In this document: in pieces, positions 41,844-50,844 of the stretch
Position numbering within the stretch: position 1 is the stretch's first letter
Layout: each line of letters opens with the position of its first letter
From: Pythium myriotylum
Lineage: Eukaryota; Oomycota; Peronosporomycetes; Pythiales; Pythiaceae
Assembly (NCBI GenBank): GCA_023091665.1
Contig: JALJCQ010000011.1
Coordinates: 310,001 to 374,000 of the forward strand
Length of the DNA stretch: 64,000 bases
Direction: 5' to 3'
The notes under the pieces: generated by a model
Databases searched by the model: none
What the model was told of the DNA's origin: nothing
What the model saw: the letters and a program-made list of their open reading frames with translations, nothing else
Program-made: the position numbers and the translations under genes

Positions 41844-42241
41844 TTGTGGTGCGTCCCCACCGCCTTTAGAGAACTTTATCCGGACATTCGATACGATCTC
41901 CTGGGAGCAGGTGCAGCGCACTGAGCATGATGGAAGACGCAAAAGCTTCCGGCAGCAGAATGCCACTCAATGACAACCCCTTCTCCCAAGCTACGACACG
42001 TGTGGCCCTTTTCCGACCAGAAGTGCACGATTCCAGTGAAGATGGCTCGGGAGGCAGCGGAGCTGGGATGATACTAAATAAATATATCGTGTGTAGTTGT
42101 GGGCGATATGGCCTCAGCAAGCACACCTATTTAGTATATTTCTGGGTCTGACCATCGATGACCGCGGCCCCTACAGGTCACGCCGAGAACATAGAAAAGA
42201 CTCTGACCTGACCACAAAATTGACCTGTTTTAGTCGCAACC

Positions 42242-43410
42242 CGTCCTCCTCTTATCGACGAAAGGGCCTTCAACCACGGCGGATTTCAACAAATGCTTCA
42301 TGGCGGTCAACAAATTCAAGAAATTCTTGACATCGAATGGTGCGGGCTAACACGAGTTCGCTATCGAGCGAAAATGAGCGACGATTCCCTGCCGGACAAG
42401 ATCGCCCGAGGATTCCGCAGACTGTGCGACTCGGGCTCTACCAACAGGCTCGAGTTCTAGAAGGCCCTCTCTGCATCAGCCTTTGGACCCGGCATGGCCG
42501 AGCCCACAACACGATGACCGACGCGTTGGTTACCGACCCTGCAAACGCGCGTCAGCCTTCTTTTCGACCACGGCACTACCGGCACTGCACACCACGATCT
42601 CCAATACATGTTCCTCAATGACCTACGTCCGTGGTGACCTTCTTGGCCTCAAAAGCTTCAGCAGGCCGTCCTTCGGTTCTTCCCTCAAGCTATTCGGATT
42701 CACCCGTTGAACTCAATATACTTCATTAGCATCATCGTCATCATCATCCTGTCAACAGTGTTCGTCGCGACAATTGGCAAGCTGTCAGTACAGTATGTTC
42801 AGCATCTCGGCGATGTTCGCAGGAGGTGTTCGAAGGAGAAGGTTAGGGAGACCATCGTTTTTCGCCTCCCCAAAGCTGTTGAGTTCTGCGACGAGCCTTT
42901 CAAAGACTCCGAAGATGACGCAGCGGACTGCAATGAGTCTGAGGATAGCGAGTCAGACGGCGGGCCAAGGATGGAAGAGGGTAGCTTGGTTGGAGGCGCG
43001 GTGGAGCCGCGGTGGACTGCAACGGGAGTGGTGGTCCGTCAGACGGAGGCGGCACACCGTCCGAGGTGGATCTGGAGGTTGACAGCTCGTACTCTTACCG
43101 CGGATCTTCGCCGAGTTGCTCATCTATAGACTATTCTGGCGAGAGCGCAGAGTACGTCTTCGGCAGCGAGGCGCCGATTTGAAGAACCACACACACAGAT
43201 CTGGTAGTTGGAGACACACACATGCTCGCACTGAGCACACACGAGTGCATGCATGCCTCCATCCGGATGATTTCGTGCACCGTAATATCATCGCAAGCAC
43301 TCATGTTTCCGCACACACGTACGAGCCATATGGTTTGTGGTCCAAAACATGGTCCAAAAATCTATGGTCCAAAATGTGGTCAGGGCCAATATGTGGCCCG
43401 TTTTAAACCT
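42242..43410. mobile_element. One side of TIR element Z, with LINE and unknown ORF debris
   Basis: At the 43410 end it terminates with GGCCAATATGTGGCCCGTTTTAAA, the inverse-repeat end of element Z, abutting SBP3 at 43411. Inside are a plus-strand LINE 3' fragment (about 42400-42750: LGLYQQARVLEGPLC, tail CATCATCGTCATCATCATC) and an acidic serine-rich coding remnant at 42830-43178 (FKDSEDDAADCNESEDSESD, then SSYSYRGSSPSCSSIDYSGE after a frame change). Also present are tandem GGTCCAAAA units (43340-43380) and a CA-rich low-complexity stretch. Confidence 0.65.
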
Positions 43411-43532
43411 TCATCGTCGTGTGGGTAGGACGAGGAGATGAGGTCTTTGTAGACAGGGTTGCCGAGGTCCTGAGCGGTTTTGGGGGTCCGCAAGCCGCTG
43501 GCGTTCAGCTGCGCCTCGTCGTAGAAGTAGCT

Positions 43533-43595
43533 TTAAAACGGGCCACATATTGGCCCTGACCACATTTTGGACCATAGATTTTTGGACCATGTTTT
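43533..43595. mobile_element. Terminal fragment of TIR element Z
   Basis: Begins TTAAAACGGGCCACATATTGG and matches, inverted, the element end at 43345-43410, including the GGTCCAAAA units. Only about 60 bp are present, so this is a capture of an element end at a break site rather than a full insertion. Confidence 0.8.
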
Positions 43596-43612
43596 GGGTT
43601 TAGGGTTTAGGG
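43596..43612. repeat. Interstitial telomeric repeat (TTTAGGG type)
   Basis: GGGTTTAGGGTTTAGGG joins the element Z fragment to SBP3 coding DNA. TTTAGGG is the telomere unit reported for oomycetes and plants. Together with loss of about 38 bp of SBP3, it looks like filler added during double-strand-break repair. Confidence 0.8.
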
Positions 43613-43785
43613 TCGACGAAGCCCGGATAGATCTTGGAGAAGCCCGCTGGTTTGTACTTGAGCAGCTTGTCCTGCGACTTCCAGCGAGGGTAGTCCTGCA
43701 GCGTCTATAGCGCGACGACGTCGGCCACGAGCGTGTTGGTGGCGAGTTGGTTGTCGATACGCACGTTGTGGTACTTGGAGTAGTC

Positions 43786-44272
43786 ACGCGCCTCTACTTG
43801 GCGCAGATCTGCTCCTCCACCACTCTGGACGGCCGTTGAGAGCTTCGGACATACCCAACCTGGAGATTGGCTCCAAAACTGTCTCTGAAGTGGTGGACAT
43901 TCATTGGGTCAATAGCACGACTCTCAGCTTCAGACCTCGCGGCCTTGAGTACCCGCACCCTGGTGACCGGAACTTCAGGACTCTCTGCGATTTGCTGGTG
44001 ATGACATATCCTGAACTCTTGCTCCCACATGATCCCATGAACCGCCTCAGCGAAGTCGGCCGCTCCACTGATATTTGGTACCTCGAGCCGGGAGAAGGGG
44101 CTGTACATCTCCTACAAGAGGTAGTGGATCGCGAATTTCGGGACCTCGGTCCTGTCAAATCTATTCAACAAGCCGAGTCAATCGCCAGGCGCGCCTCGGG
44201 TAAGCCACGCCTCTGCTTCTTCTCGCACCCAGCTCTATCCCCAGTGCTGCCACTTTGGGGCTCTGCTTCGCT
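43786..44272 (+). mobile_element. LINE insertion in SBP3: 5' piece (inverted)
   Basis: The plus strand encodes LINE ORF sequence (SKTVSEVVDIHWVNSTTLSF, LCDLLVMTYPELLLPHDP, HPALSPVLPLWGSASL). The last codons continue in frame into the minus-strand piece ending at 39746, with GCTTCGCT duplicated at the junction. Its other end abuts SBP3 GACTACTCCAAG, so the LINE is 5'-truncated here. The opposite orientation relative to 38540-39746 reflects the inversion between copies L and R. Confidence 0.82.
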
Positions 44273-44336
44273 GGTTGCGACTAAAACAGGTCAATTTTGT
44301 GGTCAGGTCAGAGTCTTTTCTATGTTCTCGGCGTGA

Positions 44337-44668
44337 AGTATAACCAGATAAATCTGGATACTATTGGGTCATACTGACCCATCTCTCAGCTTTACTCTCG
44401 CCCTCAGAGGACGAGAACCACCCGACACTATCTGAGGTCGGAGTGGCGGCTGCTAGGACGCAGCCCAGAATAGAACTCGAGGCCGCAAGGTCTCATCCCA
44501 CCATATCCCCTGGACTACCGTGCACTGCACGGTGGGAGGATGGAGAAGGGAAGATAAGACAGAGAGTTGAATTAGCTCTAAACCACGCAAATAAACGTTG
44601 GTGTGCTTTGGGAGTTCCAGCTCCCACGACGGTGTTCCTACCCGACTATTCGACGGAGGCATACTACA
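44337..44668. mobile_element. Small non-autonomous insertion in copy R
   Basis: 332 bp bounded by the 8-bp duplication CGGCGTGA (44329-44336 and 44669-44676) and absent from copy L. Its ends carry a weak inverted AGTAT. An 8-bp duplication fits hAT-like elements. There is no protein. Confidence 0.75.
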
Positions 44669-45008
44669 CGGCGTGACCTGTAGGGGCCGCGGTCATCGAT
44701 GGTCAGACCCAGAAATATACTAAATAGGTGTGCTTGCTGAGGCCATATCGCCCACAACTACACACGATATATTTATTTAGTATCATCCCAGCTCCGCTGC
44801 CTCCCGAGCCATCTTCACTGGAATCGTGCACTTCTGGTCGGAAAAGGGCCACACGTGTCGTAGCTTGGGAGAAGGGGTTGTCATTGAGTGGCATTCTGCT
44901 GCCGGAAGCTTTTGCGTCTTCCATCATGCTCAGTGCGCTGCACCTGCTCCCAGGAGATCGTATCGAATGTCCGGATAAAGTTCTCTAAAGGCGGTGGGGA
45001 CGCACCAC

Positions 45009-45609
45009 AAGCATGATTTGATGATGATGCAAATGAAGTCTATTGAGTTCAACGAGTGTGAGTGTGAATCCTAATAGCTAGAGAGGCTCGGTGTGGACCT
45101 TGCTAACGCTCAGCGTGGTCGGTCTGGGTGGACTACCACGGACGCAGGTCTGTAGCGAGCATGTGTCGAAGGTCAGAGTGGCCGTCGAGAGAGGTAGGGT
45201 GATTGGCGTGCGTACTGGCTCGCGAATTCATCGTGTGGGTGGTCAGCGCGTTCGCCATTGTGAGCTCCGATCGTGGGAGTTGGTGCCAGCGGCAGATGCC
45301 GAGGCGATCGGCGTGGGCGCGTGCTTGGTCGTAGAGACGACGCAGGTGAGGGCGACGCGGCGGGTGTCGCGTACGTAGAAGGCGTAGGATAATGCCGTTG
45401 GGGCCGCCTACTTCAACGTGGTCGAGGCGGTGTGATAGGGCGGCCTGTAGGCCAGCAAGGAGACCTTGGAAGGCAGCTTGGTGGGGCGTCATGGAGCTCG
45501 AGTCAAGACAGACCGCTGAACTCCAGACGATGGATGCTTCCCCTGACGACCACAAGCCTGATTGCAACGTGATGTTGGAGATAGCGATCCAATAGATCTC
45601 ATTTTGCAT
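45009..45609 (-). mobile_element. LINE 3' fragment within copy R
   Basis: Mirror copy of 41245-41843: RNase H remnant on the minus strand with the CAT-repeat tail near 45012-45030. Confidence 0.7.
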
Positions 45610-45842
45610 CTGGGTGACAACATTTTTAGCGGTCTCACCAACTGCAAATCCGAGCTTTTAGATCGAGACCGTCGGCGAACAACGCGACTCCTGAGCTCCC
45701 TCGCTCTGGTGACGGTCCGGTACACACTCCGGACCGGCAACAAGATGGCCGACCACTTCGCCAATGTGGCTATGACTTTGGATTTGACTTTGAAGGCTAT
45801 GACTCTGGCTTTGAATTTGAAGGTGAGGTCTATTGGATCGCA
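45562..45842 (+). mobile_element. Second LINE 3' fragment within copy R
   Basis: Mirror copy of 41012-41292: KMADHFANVAM region followed by TTCAAAGTCAAA-like units, with the C run at 45893-45912 just beyond. Confidence 0.6.
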
Positions 45843-47104
45843 AGTTAATGAACCATGGCGATGAAGGCACCCTCGGATCCTGCCACCCATTCCCCCCCCC
45901 CCCCCCCCCCCCAACGCCGGATTAGGAGCAGGAGTAGGGTACATTAATTGCGCTCAATAGACTTCATCATCATCATCATCATTAGGAGCAGGAGCAGGAA
46001 CTAAAGCTGCTGTCCTCGGGCTGAAGCCTTCTCTATCCGCGCCCTTGTTGTCCTTGTGCCTTTTGCCCTTGGTTGAACACGCCGTGGCAGCGATGCCCCT
46101 CCACCATGAGGAAACTGTTAGCGCCGCCTTTAGGAGAGCTGAATCGGTTGGCAGCGTTACTGCTAGGTCTGACGTTGCTGTCATGTGTTAAGTCACGAAC
46201 AAGAGGTATTGCGTATGCACGAGGAACTGCACGCAAAGGCGGAAGGCGCTTTGGAGAGAATTGGCGGCATGGACTCGCCGTCGGCGAACGTGTGTGAGTT
46301 CGCAGCCGTCTGATGGCGCGTAACCTCTCATGGTGCAGTGACGTGGACCGTGAACAAGAGCCACATGCGACAGAGGACGAAGACTGGGAACGCGAGCACG
46401 AGTGACGGCGCAGGCGAGAGCGACCCCGCGCGACAGAGGGCAGCATGATGACGATGTAAGTGTAGTCTGTTGAGTTCATCTTAGTAGATCCTAGTAGTTC
46501 TCCCGCTGCAGCACCCCCCAAAAAACCGATGAAGACACGAAGCGTCACGACCGCCGGTCCAGTTGGTGGACAGACCGTCCGAACGGCCCCGCGGTCGCTG
46601 CAGTCGCTGCTTCAAAATGCTATGCGGGCAGCAGCGGTCGCGCGCACAGCTCTCTCGGGTGACCGACGACGAAGCGCAACGCGCACGCACAGTAGCGGTC
46701 GTGCGGCGGCGATGGCGCAAGGCCTCGCGCGAGCGCGACCACCCACAAAGGCGTTAGACAGAGGTCGCGCCATCGCTACCCGCGGCCGGAGTGACGTTCG
46801 GCCACGCGCGAGCGCGACCTCGGGCGTTTCCTCGAGGCCGCGCTGTTGCCGTGACTTACAGCCGAACGCGTGCACTCGGGAGGGCGCGACCTCCTTGGAC
46901 GGCAGGTCGACCCCTGTTCTTGTTTGATTGGTTTGTTGGGTTATTCGACTGTGGAAAGTCTGTTTCGGCGTCAAAAGTCTGACCTCGGCAGTGACAGTGA
47001 GCATTGGTCACGTGGCTCGACGTGACCTGTTGCCTGACCAAGTGGAGGTGTGCATAGAAAAGACGCTGACCTGACCCACAAATTGACCTGCATTAGACGC
47101 TTCC

Positions 47105-47428
47105 TGAGCGCACTATGAACAACACACCAGAATCTCTCCTCTAACTATTCGCAAGCAAAATGGAATCCAGAATAGCGTGCAGAATCTTAAAATGAATCCC
47201 AGGGACGGTAAGGATCAATGTCGAGGACGTGTAAATGCTTGTACTTGTGATATATGGAGACCGTAGTGATAATGCAACTTCTCATCGCCGCGGCAATGGC
47301 TAGAGGTATGCGTGTGTGGGTCCGCACTTGAGGGATACAAGGTTGGAGTTCGCCATAACTCTTGCAAAATTTGTAAGTGTGGCCCAAATTGTGGTCAGGG
47401 CCCATTTGTGGCCCGTTTTAAAGTTAAC
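47105..47428. mobile_element. Other side of TIR element Z
   Basis: Ends with GGGCCCATTTGTGGCCCGTTTTAAA plus GTTAAC, directly before the SBP3 C-terminal piece. With 42242-43410 it forms one element Z interrupted by copy R. The 9-bp duplication CGACGATGA on the SBP3 sides (43411-43419 inverted, 47429-47437) supports this. Confidence 0.75.
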
Positions 47429-47963
47429 CGACGATGACGCCGCGCTCTTCGTGTACTCGCAGTACATCGACAAGTATGGCTGGGACTGGGTGGACAAACT
47501 CAGCAAGCAGAACCTGCTCTTCCAGCGCGGCTCCGATAGCGCCGGCCAGTTCGTCGCGGCCAAGAAGACGGCCATCGGTTTTGCCGGACGCGCGCCGAGT
47601 GGCGACTCCATCCGTGTCATTACCGGCAAGGACGCCAGCTCGCCGTACCTCTCGTGGGGTCAACGCATCGCCATCCTCAAGAAGGCACCTCACCCGGCCG
47701 CTGCCAAGTTCTTCGTCAACTGGGCTCTCTCCAAGCAGACGCAGAGCACTGTGTACCAGGGCATCTCTACACGCACGGACGTGGACGCTACGCCGGGCTC
47801 TCCTCGTGCATGGGAGGTCTCGCAGGCTGGCTCGCTCAAGTTCCAGTCCTGGATGGAGGATCGCGCGAACTTGGAGCGTCTCAAGGCGACGCTGGCGTTG
47901 TACTTTGGCGAGGTGCAGGGCAAGCCGAGTCCGGGCGTGCTCGGCCTCCACCCGGGCAAGTAA
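47429..47963 (+). pseudogene. SBP3, C-terminal piece
   Basis: About 177 residues matching the second half of SBP1/2: DDDAALFVYSQYIDKYGWDW, QRGSDSAGQFVAAKK, AKFFVNWALSKQTQSTV, and the same end motif LALYFGEVQGKPSPG followed by GLHPGK. No further stops occur, so this part decayed little after the gene was split. It converges on ICS3 with 0.94 kb between stops, the same arrangement as the intact pairs. Confidence 0.92.
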
Positions 47964-48902
47964 GGCAATGCTCTGAGTGGTGGTTTCTAAAAAGTGACCA
48001 ACCCATTATCAAGCGCAGTCAAGAAGCAGAAACCAGGCGGTTTGGTGCTACGAGTACTGCATGCAAGCAAAGTCGAGTCTGATTTATGCGAATGAGTCTG
48101 TGACGTCCTGAGAAATCCCAAATTGCATGAACTTTCCTTAGATTCGTTGATCGTGTGGACCAGCGAAATGTCGTTTTCTCGGTCGCTTGAAACACCATAA
48201 TATGGTGGTCCAAACGACCAACGAAACGAACTTTGCTTGTCCAAAGTCTACATACACTTTCATCCGGTTATTCGAGTGCCTTTCTTGGCGAATACCCTAT
48301 ACGATAGTTTGATAGATAGTGTAATTTTGCGCGCATAAATCCGATTCTGAGGTCCGTTTCGTGCGATTCGAAGTCTTTTTTTTTGCGCTAGACGAGCTAG
48401 AAAAACAAAGGTCTCAGAGCATCTCCACCCAATTCACTCGGCCGAAAGCCAAAGTAGGATTCTCTTCCTTTCGTAGGCTCTCTATGGTTTGTCCCGGATC
48501 AGCGTAGGACAAAGTGGTGGATTTTTTCGCCAAACCACTGTTTTGGGAGGCGCGCATCGCTCGGAGACCAACAGAAGTTAGGCCAATACGCCGGTTGGGG
48601 CGATTTCGTAGGCTCGGCTGGTCGACTCGACGGTAGGAAAATCATGTGTCGCAAGATCTCTGAGCATCAACAAACGAACAAATCTCGAGGGTCGCCAATA
48701 AAAATAACAGGCCGCGAAAAACACAGAAGTTCAGACCGCGCATCGCGTCCCCCCCCCCCCCCCCACTCGACAACGACAAGCTGGGTTCCCCAGTCATACA
48801 CTCAAATGATATGTAGCGTTAAGAGGTTATGAACAACATTGCTCGCGTCAAAAGAAACCTTCACAAGTCTTCGAAAGACTGATGTCCTATCTGATAGGAC
48901 AT
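47964..48902. other. Intergenic region between SBP3 and ICS3
   Basis: No gene recognised. It includes a C run at about 48751-48765 and T-rich stretches (48375-48384). It corresponds in position to 6167-7229 and 11053-12341 but is poorly conserved with them. Confidence 0.55.
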
Positions 48903-50780
48903 TCAGTTGATATGGATGCGACGCACGTGGCGACCGTTTACCTTCATTGCCGTACGAGAGTGGATGAGAGAAACGTTATCCGCGAACACATATTCGCCCT
49001 TGGTCCATGCATGCGCGTAACAGTACTTGGGGTCGTAGAGCTTTGGCACCAAAAGCTTCTCCACGTACTTGGCGACTTCGTCGACCTTCCCCTCACTTGG
49101 CTCGAAGCCCTGAGAACGGACAGTCGTAGGAAGCATTTTCGTCTTTTCAAGACCCCAAGGCTCGTGGTACCGGAGGATTTCCTTGCCCGTCACTTGGTGC
49201 TTCATAATGACTGGTGACACGTGCGTAAACTCATGGTAGTCAAAAATAGTCGAGTTGTACACGAGAGTGATCTCGCGGAAGCGCAGGCGCTCCTCCTCTG
49301 TCAGATCATTGATGATCGGGTACGTGTGCACGAAGAGCGTGAGACCCGACTCCTCCGGCTTGGTATCCGGATCGGTTGGGTAAGCCTCAACACAGTGGAA
49401 GAGCTGGTACAATGGCACGTCGCCGAGTTCCGTGGAGTCCAGGTGCTTCTTCTTGAACATACCGTCATAGTGCATCGGCATGGCTTCCAGCGTCTGCCCA
49501 GTGAGCTTTGTGTCAGGTGTCTGTTTGAGCTCGAAAACGCTTCCCCACGACCAGTACATGACCTCTCCCATCCGGATCGACGCCGTCTCAAGCTCTTCAC
49601 TCGTGTGCTGGTGGAATCCTTGCACGCTCACGATCCCGTGCTTGCAGATCAGCGCGCGCAAGCTTTCCACGGGGACATCCATCAGCGTTGGTGGCGAGTA
49701 TGACTCGCCCGCATCCTCCGGCACGCGCGCCTTGATGACCAGATGGAGAGGGTTGTGGATGAACTCGACGTTCAGCGGCTCCCACGCAGCGTAGAGATCT
49801 AGTTCCTTCTCTTTGAACCCCCACGCGCGACCGCGCTTGAACACTAGTTCGTACTTCGACTTATCGACACTCCCGAGATCCGTCGTATGGACCGTGCCAT
49901 CCAGGTCCTCGCAGATCACCGAGTGCCACGGTGTGCGTGGAACACCGTACTTCGCCTGAGGGATGAGACGCACGCCGAACTTGGGGCCGGCATTATCGTA
50001 CAAGTGGATCGACAGACGCACCGCAAGGGGGTAGACATGCTCCACGAGCGTCGAGAACGCAACGTTGCGGACCATCATGCTCTTGGCGATCTCGCCCATG
50101 CGCTTGGACGCGGCCGTGGATGACACGGTGGACCACTGCGGAGCAAGGTCTTTCTTGAGGAACTTGCGGAATGATCGGTAGGTGAGAAGCAGGCCAGCGT
50201 CAGTCTTGATACGCGCGTCGATATCCACGTCGAGGATGCCGAATCGCTGCGAGACCTCCTTGATCGGGTCGTCCGACTTGGCATGGTTCTCGAGACCATC
50301 AAAACGGATGTGAGTGTGGCCCGCTGCCTTGACCATCTCCCGAAGCTCACGCTTGTATGCTTGAAGGTCCTCAAGTGGGACGCCGAGGAGATCGTTGAAG
50401 ACCCGACCGTCACTGAAGATGGTGACGTGGCAGCCAGGCGGGTACGCTTGCTCGACAGCCACTGCGAGCTTTTCGAGGCGCTCAAGGGCGATCTCTTCGC
50501 CTCGGTCCGGCAAGCGACCGAGCACCTTCTCGTCGCGGTTGGGTGACTTGAACGGGAACGCCGGCAGCACAAGGTTGATAGGCTCGCCGCGGCTGATGAT
50601 GGTCTGGAGGGTCTTGGTCAAGTTCGCCTTACCTTCGATCTCGAAGCGATCGAGGCCTGGCTCTTCGTACGAGCTGTGGAGTGGGGCGAGTTCACTTAGG
50701 AAGTGGGTGATAACGGAGTCCTTGTTAATAGAAGCGGGTGACGTGGTGCTTCGAGGGGTGGTCTGGGCGTTAGGGGACAT
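48903..50780 (-). CDS. ICS3: isocyanide synthase-TauD dioxygenase fusion
   Basis: An intact 625-residue third copy. The N terminus (MSPNAQTTPRSTTSPASINK) is closest to ICS2. Parts of the synthase domain are more distinct (FGILDVDIDARIKTDAGLLL where ICS1/2 read GLDMDTRINADAGLLQ), while the region at LTKTLQTIISRGEPINLVLP is nearer ICS1, so the copies look mosaic. The dioxygenase metal motif (MPMHYDGMFKKK) and distal LIHSRT are kept. Its former partner SBP3 is destroyed, so if the pair must act together, ICS3 now depends on SBP1/2. No frame damage is seen. Confidence 0.88.
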   Translation of the reverse strand: MSPNAQTTPRSTTSPASINKDSVITHFLSELAPLHSSYEEPGLDRFEIEGKANLTKTLQTIISRGEPINLVLPAFPFKSPNRDEKVLGRLPDRGEEIALERLEKLAVAVEQAYPPGCHVTIFSDGRVFNDLLGVPLEDLQAYKRELREMVKAAGHTHIRFDGLENHAKSDDPIKEVSQRFGILDVDIDARIKTDAGLLLTYRSFRKFLKKDLAPQWSTVSSTAASKRMGEIAKSMMVRNVAFSTLVEHVYPLAVRLSIHLYDNAGPKFGVRLIPQAKYGVPRTPWHSVICEDLDGTVHTTDLGSVDKSKYELVFKRGRAWGFKEKELDLYAAWEPLNVEFIHNPLHLVIKARVPEDAGESYSPPTLMDVPVESLRALICKHGIVSVQGFHQHTSEELETASIRMGEVMYWSWGSVFELKQTPDTKLTGQTLEAMPMHYDGMFKKKHLDSTELGDVPLYQLFHCVEAYPTDPDTKPEESGLTLFVHTYPIINDLTEEERLRFREITLVYNSTIFDYHEFTHVSPVIMKHQVTGKEILRYHEPWGLEKTKMLPTTVRSQGFEPSEGKVDEVAKYVEKLLVPKLYDPKYCYAHAWTKGEYVFADNVSLIHSRTAMKVNGRHVRRIHIN

Positions 50781-50826
50781 GGCGAGCTGTGAGTTGGTCT
50801 GGGGGTTGCGCGGTTGCGTGGATGGC

Positions 50827-50844
50827 TCAAATCGAGGAATGAGG
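50827..50844 (-). promoter_or_regulatory. Putative Inr/FPR start site of ICS3
   Basis: The minus strand reads CCTCATTCCTCGATTTGA 47-64 bp before the ATG, nearly identical to the ICS2 site and of the type TCAYTYY plus ATTT. Confidence 0.5.

Larger units (their letters stand above)
39747..42241. mobile_element. TIR element copy L (2.5 kb, non-autonomous)
   Basis: The ends are about 52-bp imperfect inverted repeats: GGAAGCGTCTAATGCAGGTC at 39747 and the inverse of GGTTGCGACTAAAACAGGTC at 42241, with a shared CAGGTCAGNGTCTTTTCTATG core. The 8-bp target duplication AGCGAAGC (39739-39746) is matched not at 42242 but, inverted, at 44265-44272 beside copy R. There is no transposase; the inside is GC-rich DNA and LINE fragments. 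The inverted partner is 44273-47104. Confidence 0.88.
43411..43785 (-). pseudogene. SBP3, middle piece (inverted)
   Basis: On the minus strand this encodes the segment that follows the N-terminal piece: YSKYHNVRIDNQLATNTLVA, then KPAGFSKIYPGFVD, and after an insertion YFYDEAQLNASGL and AQDLGNPVYKDLISSSYPHD. It has an in-frame TAG at 43705-43707, where SBP1 has Gln, and a short foreign block (43533-43612) replacing about 38 bp. The piece is inverted relative to the other two SBP3 pieces. Its 3' end, CGACGATGA, is duplicated at 47429-47437, and its 5' end GACTACTCCAAG is duplicated around 26781-26787 and 29655-29660. Confidence 0.9.
44273..47104. mobile_element. TIR element copy R, inverted partner of copy L
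   Basis: Reverse complement of 39747-42241 (paired positions sum to about 86851 outside the C tract and 86854 inside it), with one extra insertion at 44337-44668. Differences seen are a homopolymer length change at 45893-45912 and a Pro/Leu codon change in an antisense ORF near 45135. Copy R carries mirror images of the LINE fragments in L. L and R face each other and bracket the inverted piece of SBP3. Confidence 0.9.

Noticed and set aside
43596..43612. A true chromosome end at this point
   Set aside because: Only about two and a half telomere units are present and SBP3 coding DNA continues on the other side, so this is an interstitial scar.
47187..47405. ORFs on both strands in 47105-47428
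   Set aside because: They cross the end of element Z and share no similarity with known proteins.
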